DNA of 64,000 nucleotides from Sanghuangporus weigelae (lineage: Eukaryota > Basidiomycota > Agaricomycetes > Hymenochaetales > Hymenochaetaceae): positions 868,001-932,000 of the forward strand of contig CP137329.1 in assembly GCA_033182465.1 (NCBI GenBank), given 5' to 3'. A model generated the notes under the pieces. The model saw only the letters and a program-made list of their open reading frames with translations. It was not told where the DNA came from and did not search any database. Every line of letters begins with the position of its first letter. Positions within the stretch are counted from its first letter, which is position 1. The position numbers and the translations under genes were made by a program. This document shows positions 50,499 through 63,144 of the stretch, piece by piece.

Positions 50499-51805
50499 TA
50501 GGGCTCCGCAGCGTATCGTATATAGCGTATACGATACGGCGTATACGCTATACGCGCGTATGCGTATCGGCTCAAGCAACTGGATTATACGGGCGTATTT
50601 ATACGCCCGTATGCGTATAATATCTTGGAAATTTCGGCGTATACGACGTATACGTGCGTATATTTTTAGGGCCTGAAAACAGTAAGAAATCTCGAACTCA
50701 GATGAGAAATTTGCCCCTTTGTTTCGAAATGAGACATAACTCACCGAAATCTTACTGTTGGGTGTGTGGTCACGGTCTAAGTACGACGTTCAGCATAATA
50801 CTTAGAGTTGGCTCGCTTATAATGCAAAAATTACGTAACGTCATACTCCCTTATCTGATAGAATTCTGACAGAATCTCGTCCTTTGTGCACAAATTAGTA
50901 TTTGTATTAGATGTCTCACCTTAAGGAACACAATGAAAGTATTCCCTAGGCACAAACATGACATGCAATGGTCAGCATATTGTGGAATCGTATACGCCAT
51001 ATACGCCGTATAATATACGCGTGTATGCGTATCTCAGTTCAAAATCAAATACAGTCATTAACCGGTCCTTTAAACAGTACCATTCCTTTAAACACCTTAC
51101 GTTTTCTCACTCAATTCTTCATCCCTCACCACAAGAAAAATGTTGAAGATGCAAAGTGTATATCTGAATTGATATCCAAATTTTTAAGTAAATCGGGCAA
51201 GTTGTTGGGTCAGGAAAAATTAGACACTGGTCAAATTTATGTGAAACCAGTAAACCTCACTCTGATCAAATTGGTCCTGTGCATTTTTCTGTCAACCAAT
51301 GTGGATTCTGAGTTTATTAGCTAATATCACTCTATTATGAGTGTCTTATCTTATATTTTCATGGAGGAATATGCTTTGAGTAAATTAATGCAAGCCAAAC
51401 AAGCAAAAAATGTGACAGATGCACAAACCATTTATTTTACATAATGTGATCGACGTTGTTATTGCCAAGTCGGCAAATTAGCCGATATTAGGCGTTTTGT
51501 AATGTCACACGGTGTTCAAAGGAGCCGTATTACGTGACAGTCACCTATAATTTTCTATTGGCCATATCAAAATTTCCTGTCTACGTTATGACCGGGAAAA
51601 AAATTAGCAGGTGTATCTCATGGTAGACAATTGGAGTATGCACTCAGTTTTGAGAAAATTGCTGCGTGGTGAGCTACAAAAGTGGATCTGTAATAGGTGT
51701 TCAAAGGACCGGTTAATGACTGTATACGCTCGTATTTTATACGAGCGTATGCGTATATGCCTAAAATTATACGCGCGTTTCGTATACGATACGCACGGAG
51801 CCCTA
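50499..51805. mobile_element. Non-autonomous hAT-type DNA transposon
   Basis: The 1307-base element starts TAGGGCTCCG and ends CGGAGCCCTA, perfect 10-base inverted ends followed by an imperfect inverted GCGTATCGTATA. It is flanked by identical 8-base GCCAGGAT copies. Both subterminal regions are packed with TATACG-type palindromes and a long hairpin (ATACGGGCGTA...TACGCCCGTAT on the left, TACGCTCGTA...TACGAGCGTA on the right). A third copy of such an end lies inside at about 50985-51090. It shares CAGTCATTAACCGGTCCTTT with the right end in inverse orientation but lacks the TAGGG tip. No frame over about 118 codons and no transposase domain are seen, so movement would need a transposase from elsewhere. 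Perfect duplications suggest a fairly recent insertion. Confidence 0.9.
50985..51090. repeat. Internal copy of the hAT subterminal repeat
   Basis: CGTATACGCCATATACGCCG and a following CATTAACCGGTCCTTTAAAC repeat, inverted, the inner part of the right end (about 51695-51780). It may be a trace of rearrangement or nesting during the element's formation. Confidence 0.7.
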
Positions 51806-51813
51806 GCCAGGAT
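51806..51813. repeat. Right target-site duplication of the hAT element
   Basis: GCCAGGAT directly follows the terminal CCCTA, identical to 50491-50498. Confidence 0.9.
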
Positions 51814-53064
51814 TGGATTGCAGTAAACACATTTTATGTCCTGTAGAATTTGCATATTTTTTACTTCTTCATTCCTGAGATCATGATCTAGTTCAGAGGA
51901 AATGAAATGGCGAGCTTGTAGGACACATGGCACCAAATAGACGTAGATGTTGAGACTACATGTAGAGTTACGGGCTTACACTTACTAGGTAACAGCTTCT
52001 TTCCCACGACTACAATTTACAGGCTCTGAGCTCGAATGTTGCTGCGTCTCCTTTCTACCTATGTCACCACGGTTGTCCCATTATCAGACAGGGCTTCTGT
52101 GGCATTCTTTCTGCGTGAAAAGGCCAACCGAATGTGACCATGGAATTTGTTCTTTCTCATATCCCGATGATAGAACCTCTACGGTCTCCGAGACCGAGCT
52201 CCCGTGAGCTGACTCGGAAAAGAAACAGTCTGCTGACATTACTTATGGAACTTCCAACTGACCGCTCTATTCTTGACCGGTACTTCGATTTCTCAAGCGT
52301 TAGCTTCCTTAAGTGCTACAGATCGAGTGTTAGCTATCGCTGCGAAGTGCACCATACTTTCGGCTAGTGTACGTGCCACCTCCATTTCCGGCCCAGTGTT
52401 GTTCCTGGCTAGACAAACTCTCACAGGTCAGGTCAAATGTTTCAGACATGAAATAAACCACTTCGATTGCTTCCTCTTCGAGCTATTTTTTGCATTGCAC
52501 TTGTACTACCTGTATTTGGTCTTTGCAGCGCATGCTTCCTCTCTATTAGCGCAAAGCGGCCCTTTCCGTTTCCCGAAAGACTCGCTGCGGCTACCTTAAG
52601 AGGACTTCTCCGTATAGCGAGAGATCTTCTGTCCACCGGATTCCAGGTGGTTGTCGGCTATGTTCCTTGGTGTTATGTGTCATCTTGGCGCAAAATCATA
52701 CGCCGCTGTTACTGTTCGGCTGTCTCTTCCGGAGCTCTTTTCTCTCGAATGTCTTTGTCCTAGTGCTCGGTCAGGGATGGCTCACCTTGCATATGGAGGC
52801 ATCTTGTCCTCTCCTGTGGCTATTCAGTATCTGAAACCTGCGTTTCATGCCGCTTTGCATCGTGCCTTTGGAGGAAGCTTACGGATTTGATATGGTGGCT
52901 TTAAGCGCCTCCGCTCTTTGCATCGGCATTCTCTTTCTGGATTGGTTCGTCTTGACATGAACCCCTGAGTTCACTCACACCATGGATCTTCGAACCACTA
53001 TAATATAAGTCTGCGAGTGCCTATCGGCATATTCCGCCATATTTTGACCGCCATCATATCGTCC
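51814..53064. other. Spacer with coding-like scraps before the P450 array
   Basis: Several plus-strand segments look partly coding, for example 52273-52440 (SQALASLSATDRVLAIAAK) and 52690-52890 (LRLSLPELFSLECLCPSA-like). I cannot join them into a gene or name a family. CTATAATATAAG near 53000 may be the promoter of the first P450. Confidence 0.35.
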
Positions 53065-55373
53065 ATGTCCATTTCGCTCCTAGACGTCTCAGCTGTGGCC
53101 GCGGCCGTTGTATGTTTCGGTCTGCTAAGGTCATGGCGTAAGCGTCGAGATAGGCTTCCCTTGCCTCCTGGTCCGAAAAGGTTGCCATTGATTGGTAATG
53201 CTCTTGATATGCCACCGAAGGAAGAGTGGGAGGCTGCACGGAAGTGGGGCGAAAAATACGGTAAGAGACGTGTCGTCGTTGCGAGTTTCTGGATGGACTG
53301 GCTGACCGAGTTGTCATTTGGGATAGGACCCGTGGTCTATGTAGAAGTCTTTGGTCTCCCGTATATTTTCTTGAACTCGTACCAAGCGGCAGTTGACCTG
53401 CTCGAGAAACGTGGCTCAAATTATTCTTCGAGACCGACGACCGTAATGTTTGAACTGTGAGCTTCACATGTCGATCACTCTCTTAGATTCTTTATGCTAA
53501 ACCTTGTTTCATTGTCTAGTGAAGGATGGACTGACTGGTTCCCAGCTGTCCTGCCGTACGGCGACGAACTCAAGAGGTCCCGACAAATGCTGCACCAGTT
53601 TCTTCAGCCCTCTGCTGTGGTTGATTATGCGGATCTTCAAACGCAAGCGACGCATAGGATGCTGGAAGGATTGTTGAGGTCTCCGGATAAATATCCTGAA
53701 CTCGTTCGACAGTAAGCGCTCGTTCGCATGAATTCAAGATAGACCACTCATTTTGTCGCATTAGCTCTGCTGGCGAAATAATTATGATGATGGCATACGG
53801 TCATGAAGGTGATTTCAATTCTCGTACTCATACCCGTTTCTTGCACTCAGCGAAGGAATAAAATTCATCTTGTTCAGTTTCGGAAAAGGATGACCCGTTC
53901 GTGGAGATTGGAGCGAAGGGCATGGAGGCTTTTGCCGAAGCAGAAGGGTTCTTCTTTGTAAACGCAATACCTTGGTTGAAATATTTGCCCAGCTGGTTTC
54001 CAGGCACGGGCTTCCAGAAGGTGGCAAAGGATGGGTATCAGCATTCGATGGCTATGTATAAGGAGCCGCATGAGATGACGAAGAAGAAATTGGTAAGTTG
54101 TAGTTATTTGGTTGATTTTCTCTTCAGGATAGGAGGTGATGGACTGAGATGATGTGCATTTAGAAACAAGGAACTGCTGCGCCATCGATGACGAGTAAGC
54201 TGATGGAGGCGAATATGGGTACGGATGGGATTGTGAACGATGAGGCGTTGATCGCGAAGACGACAGGTGTCACGTACGGAGGTAAGCTTTCTTAGGATTT
54301 ACCCTTTACTTTTATTTATGAGGTGCTTCTTTTTTGCAGGCGGTGCCGATACGGTATGTTCCATACATAGATAAGTTTCTACTGACTGATTCATTGAGTA
54401 TAGACGGTCTCCGCAATGCTAACGTTCCTTCTCGCAATGGTGCTGTACCCTGATGTTCAGAAGCGTGCACAAGAAGAGTTGGATAGAGTTGTCGGAAAGA
54501 ATAATCTTCCTTCGTTGGACGATCTTCCGAACTTGCCGTATGTTGAGGCGATATGCAAAGAATGTCTAAGGTGCGTGCAGTATGTTCATCGTGTCTGATT
54601 TTGTAATCTGAACTTTGGTTTATTTCTAGGTGGCAAGCTGTTGGGCCATTCGGTAAGTTTTCACGGCCAACAGTTTTATACTGTTTGACTAAAGAGATAG
54701 CTAGGTGTTGCACACATGGCAACTGAGGAAGATGAATATAACGGATACTACATACCCGCGGGAGTGACGGTCCTTTCGAACATCTGGTATGTAATATTGT
54801 GCGAGTTCCCTTCAAAATCTTTCGCGTTGATTTTTCGCCATAGGGCTATGTGTAGAGACCCCGACGAATATGAGAATCCAGACGAGTTCATTCCAGATCG
54901 CTGGTTGCCTGTAGCCGGAAAGAAGCCTCCTCTAGATATTCGGAAAGTGGCCTTTGGATTTGGAAGACGGTAAGTACTCAAAGTATTTGGAATTACGTAG
55001 TATAACTGTTCACCTTCGTTATATGGAATAGCATTTGTCCAGGACGGCACTTTGCTGACAACTCGGTAAGCACTCCATCAGTCACAAGTGCGATGTTCAT
55101 TCAACTACAATTGTGAGAATAGGTCTTTATTGGAGTCGCTTCTGTTCTCTCTGCATTTCACATCACAAAGGCACTTGGTCAAAATGGTCGGCCAATTACA
55201 CCGGAAATTGAATATACACCGCACTTCATTAGGTAAGTGTAAGCTTAGACAAGATCAAGAAATTCTGGATTGACGAAGAAACTAGGCATCCGGAACCGTT
55301 CAAGTACGCTGTTGCTCCTCGCTCGGAAGAGGTTGTCAAAGCTATTCATCAAGCGGTCGAGTCTGCCAAGTAA
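53065..55373 (+). CDS. Cytochrome P450, first of three tandem paralogues
   Basis: About a dozen short exons build a membrane-anchored monooxygenase. The N-terminal helix [17 protein letters not shown] is followed by a basic stop, then [18 protein letters not shown]. The body has [57 protein letters not shown], the oxygen-activation helix YGGGADTTVSAML, the ExxR motif ICKECLRW, the PERF-type region [13 protein letters not shown] and the haem loop [15 protein letters not shown] with the Cys ligand. It ends [10 protein letters not shown] at 55373. All key residues are present. Layout is like the fungal CYP64 and O-methylsterigmatocystin-oxidoreductase-like groups; the substrate is unknown. The second and third genes repeat the same exon plan. 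Confidence 0.92.
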
Positions 55374-56286
55374 TCGCATATTTGTACTTTTTGGAAGGGG
55401 AAGGATTGATCGCTTTATAATCTACTCTCTGCTGCTATTGCGTACTTCTGAGAAGTTTTGGGGATCTACGAATTGTTGCAAGCTAATCTCTTCAGTAGAA
55501 TGATATTCTATGTTACAGACTTGCCTATCATGACGAACTTTCTAATATGCGAGGGTGTGCCTACCCTACTAGTCGGCGATCAAATCTCAATGATGCCGAT
55601 TTAAGCTCCGCTCGAAGCGTAGATCACGTCTCTAGTTTCAATCACGTGCCCTCGATGAAAAAGGAGAAACGTTCGCTCCGACGCTCATTCGTCCTCCAAC
55701 TTTTCTTTCTTCACAGTTTGCGATTTAGCTCATAGCCAAGATGGAAACAATGATAACAACGGTTTGACATCAAGCTGATGCCGAACTAATTCTGACCGCG
55801 GTGCCACCTCGACCCGCGTTTAACGAGGACTTTAATCCGAAGCAGACTCTTAATCATCTCGTCGTTGTAAACACAAGCAGCGCTCATACTCGGTACATAT
55901 GCGTCTGGGAGAATTGACTTGGGATTCTATGGCTTGCAGCAATGTCCATCGCTGCTGTTTCTCCGAACTTCCATAGTCCCACTAGTTTCACCAATTTTCC
56001 GGTCGTGGCCGTTATCACCGAGTGGTAGTGTAAGAGGAGGTTTCAATGACCATAGGTCCGAGACGGATGCCCACTATTGCGAGCGATCAAGCTGAGTATC
56101 ATCGTTTCAATATGGCTGAATGGAAGAAGACGGAGCATCGATTCTTCGATTCCCATGCGTAGCCTGCAAAGGCAATTGTCTGATCCTAATGGCGCTTTAT
56201 AAATAGCAGACCGGCCTGAGCGAAGATAATATAAAGTGTGGAGGAACTTGCTCTGTCCATCTGGCTTCCGTTTATCATAACTTGCT
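55374..56286. other. Spacer between the first and second P450
   Basis: Nothing coding is recognised in about 0.9 kb. It should hold the promoter of the second P450; GATAATATAAAG near 56228 is TATA-like. Confidence 0.45.
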
Positions 56287-58491
56287 ATGTCCTCTTATCT
56301 CACCGACGCTGCGGCAGTTGTATGTGCTCTGGCATGCATAAAGCTGCTCCGCTCGTGGAGTAGAAACCGTAATAAGCCGCCGCTTCCGCCCGGTCCGAAG
56401 GGGCTGCCACTTATCGGCAACGTGCTCGACATGCCCGAGGTGGAGGAATGGGAGGCGGTACGGAAATGGAGTGAGACTTACGGTGAGCATCATAAAGTGC
56501 AGTGTCACGATGCCTAGCGAACTGACATGTTATGCGCCAGGTCCTATTATCTATCTCAATATCTTTGGGACATCATATATCTTCTTAAATTCGTATGAGG
56601 CGGCGGTTGAGCTGTTCGAGAAACGTGGAGCAAAGTACTCGTCCAGGCCGAGAATGGTTATGATGGAGCTGTGTGTTCCTTCTTCCTCTATCCGTCAAAT
56701 CTTCTATGTCTTATGTCATCGTGTAGAGAAGGATGGAGCAGTTGGCTTCCAGTCGTCATGCCCTACGGCGACATGGTTAGAAGATCGAGACAATTATTTC
56801 ATCGCTTCTTAGGCCCAAGTGCGGTTGGAGATTACTACGAGCTGCAGGAGCAGTCAACACAGAGGATGCTTAAGAGGCTACTAAAGACTCCGGATAAATA
56901 CTTTGAAATCTCTCGGTAGTCAGTTTGTTTCCTGATGCAGTGTATAGCAGTATCTTGACTGATAATAGCTCGGCGGGAGAAACGATCCTGATGGTGACAT
57001 ATGGCCATAAGGGTGCGTCATTCTCCATCTTTCTCTGTACTATGTGTCAATAACGAGATGGATTGTAGCTGCGGAGAAGGACGATGCACTCATTGCTCTC
57101 GCAGAGAAAGGCATGGACTCGTTCGCCGAAGCGGAAGGATTCTTCCTAGTGAATGCTTTTCCGTGGTTGCAATACCTACCGTCTTGGCTCCCGGGCATAG
57201 GATTCAAGAAGATCGCGAGTAACGGATACAAACGTTCAATGGCCATGTATCAAGAACCATATCAGATGACCAAGAAAAAGATAGTGCGTACAGGGATTCG
57301 TGACTGGTCCTTGTTCGCTTTGATTTATACTACTTTGCAGCAAGAAGGAACAGCTATGCCCTCAATGACGAGCAAGCTCTTGGAAGCGTATCAAACAAAT
57401 GATCCAGTTATTGACAACGAATCATTAATCCCGACCATCTCCGCTACTGCATATGCGGGCGCATCTGACACGGTAGGTTTCATTCGGAAAAGGCCGCGCT
57501 TTACTGATTCTTTCTTTCATGAAGACTGTATCCACAATGCTGACGTTCCTCCTTGCAATGGTGCTGCACCCCGATATACAACGGCGAGCGCAGGACGAAG
57601 TAGATAGAATGGTTGGAAAGAACAACCTTCCATCGTTTAAAGACCGCCCGAACCTGCCATACGTTGAAGCCGTGTGCAAGGAATGCATGAGGTATGAAAC
57701 TTCCTTGCCAATATGAACTTGTTGATAAGATTGGACTATTCTGTGATTCAGATGGCAATGCGTCGCACCAATGGGTAAAATATATCCTATGTATTATACG
57801 TGTGTATCTGCTAAGAGAAGCTACAGGTGTTGCGCATTCACCGGACGAAGATGACGAATACAATGGATACTTCATTCCTGCCGGAGCTACGGTACTTTGT
57901 AATGTCTGGTGAGCTGCTTTGGTCTTCTTGTCCGGTACTCCACTCTAAATTATCGTGGTCGGGTCGAAACGAAAGGGCAATAACGAAGGATCCTAAGGTA
58001 TACGAGGATCCAGACAGGTTCATTCCAGAGCGATGGCTACCAGCGGAGGGAAAGGAGCCTCCTCTGGACATTGACAATATAGCATTTGGCTTCGGAAGAC
58101 GGTAAGTGTCTTTATATTCCGCTAATATTATCGCAACTCATTTCTTGGATTAGTATCTGCTCCGGAATGGACTTTGCGAACAATTCGGTAAGCTCCTGAA
58201 GCGAAAGGACTGGTGGAATCTTATCCTCTTCTCTTTGCCCAGATCTTCATCGGCATAGCATCCCTTCTCTCGGCATTCAACATATCGAAAGCGCTTGACG
58301 AACATGGGCAACCGGTAACTCCTAAAGTCGAATATACGTCTCAATTCATCAGGTAACTTCTTCCTTACTCTTAGTCTGATACGGTGCCTTACAGAGCTTT
58401 TAGACACTGCAAACCGTTCAAGTATTCTCTAACGCCCCGATCAGAAGAAATAGTGAAGGCTATTCATCAGGCAGTCGACGCTGCTAACTAA
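56287..58491 (+). CDS. Cytochrome P450, second tandem paralogue
   Basis: The exon plan copies that of the first P450. It opens MSSYLTDAAAVVCALACIKL, then [59 protein letters not shown] and EAEGFFLVNAFPWLQYLPSW. The I helix is AYAGASDTTVSTML, ExxR is VCKECMRW, the PERF-type region is DRFIPERWLPAEG, and the haem loop FGFGRRICSGMDFAN keeps the Cys ligand and the neighbouring Arg. It ends AIHQAVDAAN at 58491. Small exons near 57752 and 57825 encode the segment after ExxR. The chain is intact. Tandem placement and similarity mean it arose by local duplication; substrate is unknown. Confidence 0.92.
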
Positions 58492-60363
58492 ATGAATGTC
58501 GAAAGCCTGTGTATTGGCGTTTGGCTCATACCGTATTCTCCTGTCTACATGTACTCAGTAGAAACTCTTTTAGAACATTTGTCCTGTTGTCGAATCAATA
58601 TATGTACATCTCATATTATTTGCTCGAAGCCGACTATGCATGATTATACAATTTAACTTACACATCGGGAAAAAAAAAACTCATTTCCGAACCGTGAAAA
58701 TGTTACCCAGAATGGAGAAAGGCCAAGCGGATGAGAGCTCACCCGTTCCGATCAAAATTTCTAAGGGCGCGGAATGAGTTTTTTGCCCTGTGTGTTATTA
58801 TTATATATATATTCCTACCCATTCGGGTAATTGAGTGACAAAGCTTTTCAACACGGTTATAAGCAAGAATATAATAGCAAGCTTTCCATATATTTTCATT
58901 TGAAACTCCGACACTCACCGGCCGGCTCGTGATACGCACACGCGTCATCCCATGCCATGGCCGCCTTGGCCGAGACCAAATAGAAGAACAAGTCTCGTGC
59001 AGCAAAGTTACTTCGTTCAATTATATCTTTCCCCTGAAAGAGACTTCTGGCAGCGCGAGCGCGTTTGCTCTGGCTCTCCGTGAAAAGACACATTTTTTTT
59101 CGAGGCAGAACATAAAGGCGAGCCTCAGAAAAGGACTTGCCATTGACGGAATTGGATATCATATTCTAGAAATCTTCTCAAAGGAGATCAATGTGCCTTT
59201 GGTACATCAATTGTCAGCTGATAGCAGTTTACCAAGTTTACGATATGTAGGTCTTTCCAGATTGTTCCGTCGGTGAATAACTGGGCAAAGCAACCGATGT
59301 CGTCCCTGCTAGAGAGATAAAATACTATGTTGACTTCTTTGACTGACCCTCCCTAGATTTTACTGGCAATCTTGATAGAATCCTTGCTCTAGGAGGCTCA
59401 GCGACTGCATCATCTTCGAGCTGTTTGCAAGACAAATATGAAGGGAAACAAATTTTTGTTTAAAGGAGCTTCCTACTAAACGGCTATTTGCAAAGATGCA
59501 TCAAAGGTCCATTGCATTTACATCGGACTTGTCGAAGAAACACTTCAAGAATAATGAGTACAATCTCGCAGATCCGAATCGCTTTGGCCGGGGCATGCCT
59601 ACTGGTCGGCAGCTCAGGTCTCGAATCTCAGAGTTTGCATGTTCGCTATGGGAAAGCAACTGGTCCTGTTATCGGTGAACATCTATGGAAGACAGTAGAC
59701 AAGTGGTTACAACTCCTGGCAAGCAATCGAACGGATTTTTGAGTGGGGAGCGGAAAGGCATGAATGGCGAGAGTATCAGATAATGACTCTTGAAACATGT
59801 ACGAACTTTAACTCATTGCATTTGGCATTCTCTGACCAAGTTATAATTCAAAAAAGACCTCATAGACATTCTTATGTGTGGTATCCTGCATGTTCGACTC
59901 TTTCTTTCCATGCCCGGAATGCGGCACCGCAATCATATTCGCTTCTCGGAATCCGATGGATTAATTTTAAGAGTCTTACGGCCAATCGGCTAAGGCTTGT
60001 GAGTGTGTCCCATTGGTTCTCCCTGGCTAGGCTGCATATACAGAAGGTACGTTGTTTCATGAAACATATTTACGGAGTGATGATCTGATTTAATCCGGCA
60101 CCCCAGGCATGCCCCGAACGATGCCTTACAAGTGCCTCGCTTCTCAATTGGACAGCCAAGGGTTTTGATACTCTCTTGGATGCTATAAGTCGATCTCTGC
60201 TTCCATTCAGGGGCTCTGCAATAGCTTGAACAATTAAGTTCCCCAATGTCGCTCAGTGTTTTACTAGATATAAAAAGTGGCATGGTTCCGTATATAAAAC
60301 CTAGGACTGGGAACAGGCATCCTATCGAACTTGCTCGAGACCCTCTCTCCTTGATATCTCCCC
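58492..60363. other. Spacer between the second and third P450
   Basis: Almost 1.9 kb with no recognised gene. A plus frame at 59488-59742 includes a hydrophobic IRIALAGACLLVGSSGLE segment, but it has no similarity I know. A promoter for the third P450 should lie near 60300. Confidence 0.4.
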
Positions 60364-62699
60364 ATGCTTGCACCAATATTGTGCGCGATTGTTGTCTCGT
60401 ATGCTTCACTGTGTCTGCGATCATGGCTGAAGCGTCGCACTAAGCATTCGCCAGAGCATTGTTCTTTTCCGCCGGGACCAAAGGGACTTCCATTGGTCGG
60501 GAATATATTTGATATGCCCAAGTCTGAGGAATGGGTAAAGGCTCATGAATGGGGCGAGAAATATGGTGAGATATGAGCAGAAAACTATTGAGCAATAACT
60601 GACCTACCTGGATCTGTAGGTGACCTTATAATGGTTAAAAACTTCGGCACTAGATACCTGTTTGTGAACTTGTATGAAGCGGTGTTCGATCTCCTCGAAA
60701 AGCGCGGCAACAAATATTCATCGAGACCCGTAATTCCGATGTTTGAGCTGTGCGTAATGTTTATTGCAATGCTTCACTCTACTAACTTGTATACAGCGAG
60801 GAATGGATTTGGTTCACAGCAGTGATGCCATATGGCAAAGAGCTTTGACACTCAAGACAGTTTCTTCACCAGTTCTTCCATCAAGCCGCCACTTCCCGAT
60901 TCCATGAGATACAAACGACATCTACGCATAAGCTTCTCCTGGCGATACTCGAGTATCCCGCCAAATTTGCTGAGCACCTGCATTAGTCTGTATATTTCAA
61001 TATCATGTCCCAGCTGACAAAAGGCATAAAAGCTCCACCGGAGAACTAATCATAAGGATTGGTTACGGATACCAAGGTCAGGTCAATGACTGGATGTTGA
61101 TCTAATATATTCTGATGGTTCATATTAGCCAACGCAAAGAACGATCCATACATTGAGCTTGCCGAGAGGGCATTGCACGCCGCAACTGAAGCAGAAGGAT
61201 TCTTCCTTGTCAATGTGCTCCCGATGTGTAAGTATGTCTTTTGATCACATAGTGCATGCCCTTGACCTTGAAAAATCAGTGAAGTATCTTCCAGAATGGT
61301 TCCTAGGAGCTCATTCCTTGAATACTGCGAAAATCGGACGTGAACTCTCACGGCAGATGCGTAGCAAGATTTTTGCAATGGTGAAGAAATTGATCGTATG
61401 GACAATTTTATCATAGAAACGACCTTATTCTGAATGAACTATTGCATCATTTTTCAGGAAAATAGGACAGCTCTGACATCCATGACGAGCACACTCTTGG
61501 AGCAAAACACTAACATTGATGGACAAGTCTCCCACGAGGACCTCATTGCAAGAACAGTGGGTACCATATATATAGGTACGTGTATATTGCCCGATCCGCA
61601 GTTCGATTTTACTCATTTCATCGCGCAGCTGGGATGGACACAGTACGTCAGTCGTATACAATTCCCAAATGCCAGTAATTCATAGTGACATTTGACTTTA
61701 CTCAGACATCATCCGTTCTCGTGAAGTTCATACAGGCTATGGTACTTTATCCGGAAACGATGCGACAAGGGCAGGCAGAATTAGACAACGTAATCAGATT
61801 GGACACCTTGCCGACCATGGATGACCGACCGAAGCTGCTGTACATCAATGCAATCTGTAAGGAACTTCTCAGGTATATATAATTTCAATTTCTCTGTTAG
61901 GTCAAGACGTCACTTCACCCACTCAGATATCAGCCTATCACGCCACTCGGTATGTCCCATGAGCTATCGTGTATGGCATCTCTTCTCATATAGCACACGT
62001 GTTTCAAGCTATTGCACACTATACAACTGAAGACAATTACTACAACGGATTTTACATTCCAGCAGGCACTATAATTCTTCCTAATGTCTGGTACATATTA
62101 TAGGGCACTTTATGTCTGTATATCAACTGCTCACTTTCCTCCCAGGGCTATGCTTATGGACCCAAAAAAGTATCCAGAACCAGACAAATTCAAACCTGAT
62201 TGTTGGCTCCCTCCTAGTGGGAGTAAACAACCTCTGCAATCGAACAAGATTGCATTTGGATTTGGCAGATGGTGATTGGTTGTGTTAGCTACATTTACGG
62301 AAACATTACTAATGAATATCTACAAAGTATCTGTCCAGGAAGACACTTCGCAGAAGATTCGGTTCGGAGCTTTCACCGTACAAAATTATAGATCCTAACT
62401 TCATTGCATGTCATTTCAGGTCTTTCTCCAGGTTGCGTCCATACTTGCCGTATTTGATATCCAAATGGCTGTCGATGCAAATGATGATCCTATTGTCCCA
62501 AAAGAGGAGTATATATTGGCGTTTATAAGGTTTGTTGTGTCTCTGAACCAAAGCTTACTCGTAAGCGACGTTGTTACCTCAAAGGAAACCTATGCCGTTC
62601 AAGTGTAAGATCACGCCACGTTCGGACAAGTCAGCAGAGCTTATTCAACAAGCAGTAGAGTCCATCTCGTCAGTCCATGGTACTCCAAAGGCAGATTAG
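60364..62699 (+). pseudogene. Third tandem P450, probably a pseudogene
   Basis: The exon plan follows its two neighbours: FPPGPKGLPLVGNIFDMP, VNLYEAVFDLLEKRGNKYSS, LAERALHAATEAEGFFLVN, SMTSTLLEQNTN, an AGMDTTSS oxygen helix, ICKELLR, DKFKPDCWLPPSG and [11 protein letters not shown], ending at 62699. Three oddities stand out. An in-frame TGA at 60846-60848 replaces an Arg/Lys codon in what should be a KR-SRQ-type block. The haem loop reads FGFGRCICPG, with Cys in place of the invariant Arg that holds the haem propionate. PERF reads as PDCW rather than P-RW. It also has an extra intron at 61228-61279, absent from both paralogues. Other splice joins still work, so decay is recent. It could be transcribed. 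Confidence 0.85.
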
Positions 62700-63144
62700 A
62701 GTGTTACGGACAATACGCCTGAACGGAATTTTGACAAGAAATCATTGCGTTTCCATGGTACTACTAAGATTATTTTCTCCTTCCTGGCTTCTCATGAAAC
62801 TCAAGCATGATTTTGTACAGTATGCAAAGTCTTATTTTGAATTGTTGAAACTCCCTAGGTGTATTGTATAGAAGATAGAAAAGAACAAATACCTACTTTG
62901 AATGCACCGGGAAGTCGCATCTGAAATCAAATTCTGTGGATGATGTACGGCTCTTCATAGGGGTTCAGGTGATACTAAATCATTTGACTTATAGCATTCA
63001 TCTTTGAGCTCCCTTATCTTGAAACAAATATTGAGTCCCCGAGTTCAAACTCCGAAACGCGTCAATCGAGCGTGTCCTGCACGTGACTGCACGTAATTTG
63101 CTAATTGAGTAAACAGACCTCACTTGACATTCATCACTCAACAC
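62700..63144. other. Spacer upstream of UPF3
   Basis: The 3' flank of the third P450 and the promoter of the next gene. No gene or tRNA is seen; GAGTTCAAACTCCG near 63040 resembles a B box but has no cloverleaf around it. Confidence 0.45.

Noticed and set aside
59488-60088. Two open plus frames between the second and third P450
   Set aside because: They lack P450 or other family motifs and have no consistent splice plan.
63030-63060. GAGTTCAAACTCCG, B-box-like
   Set aside because: No acceptor, D or anticodon stem is found on either strand near it.
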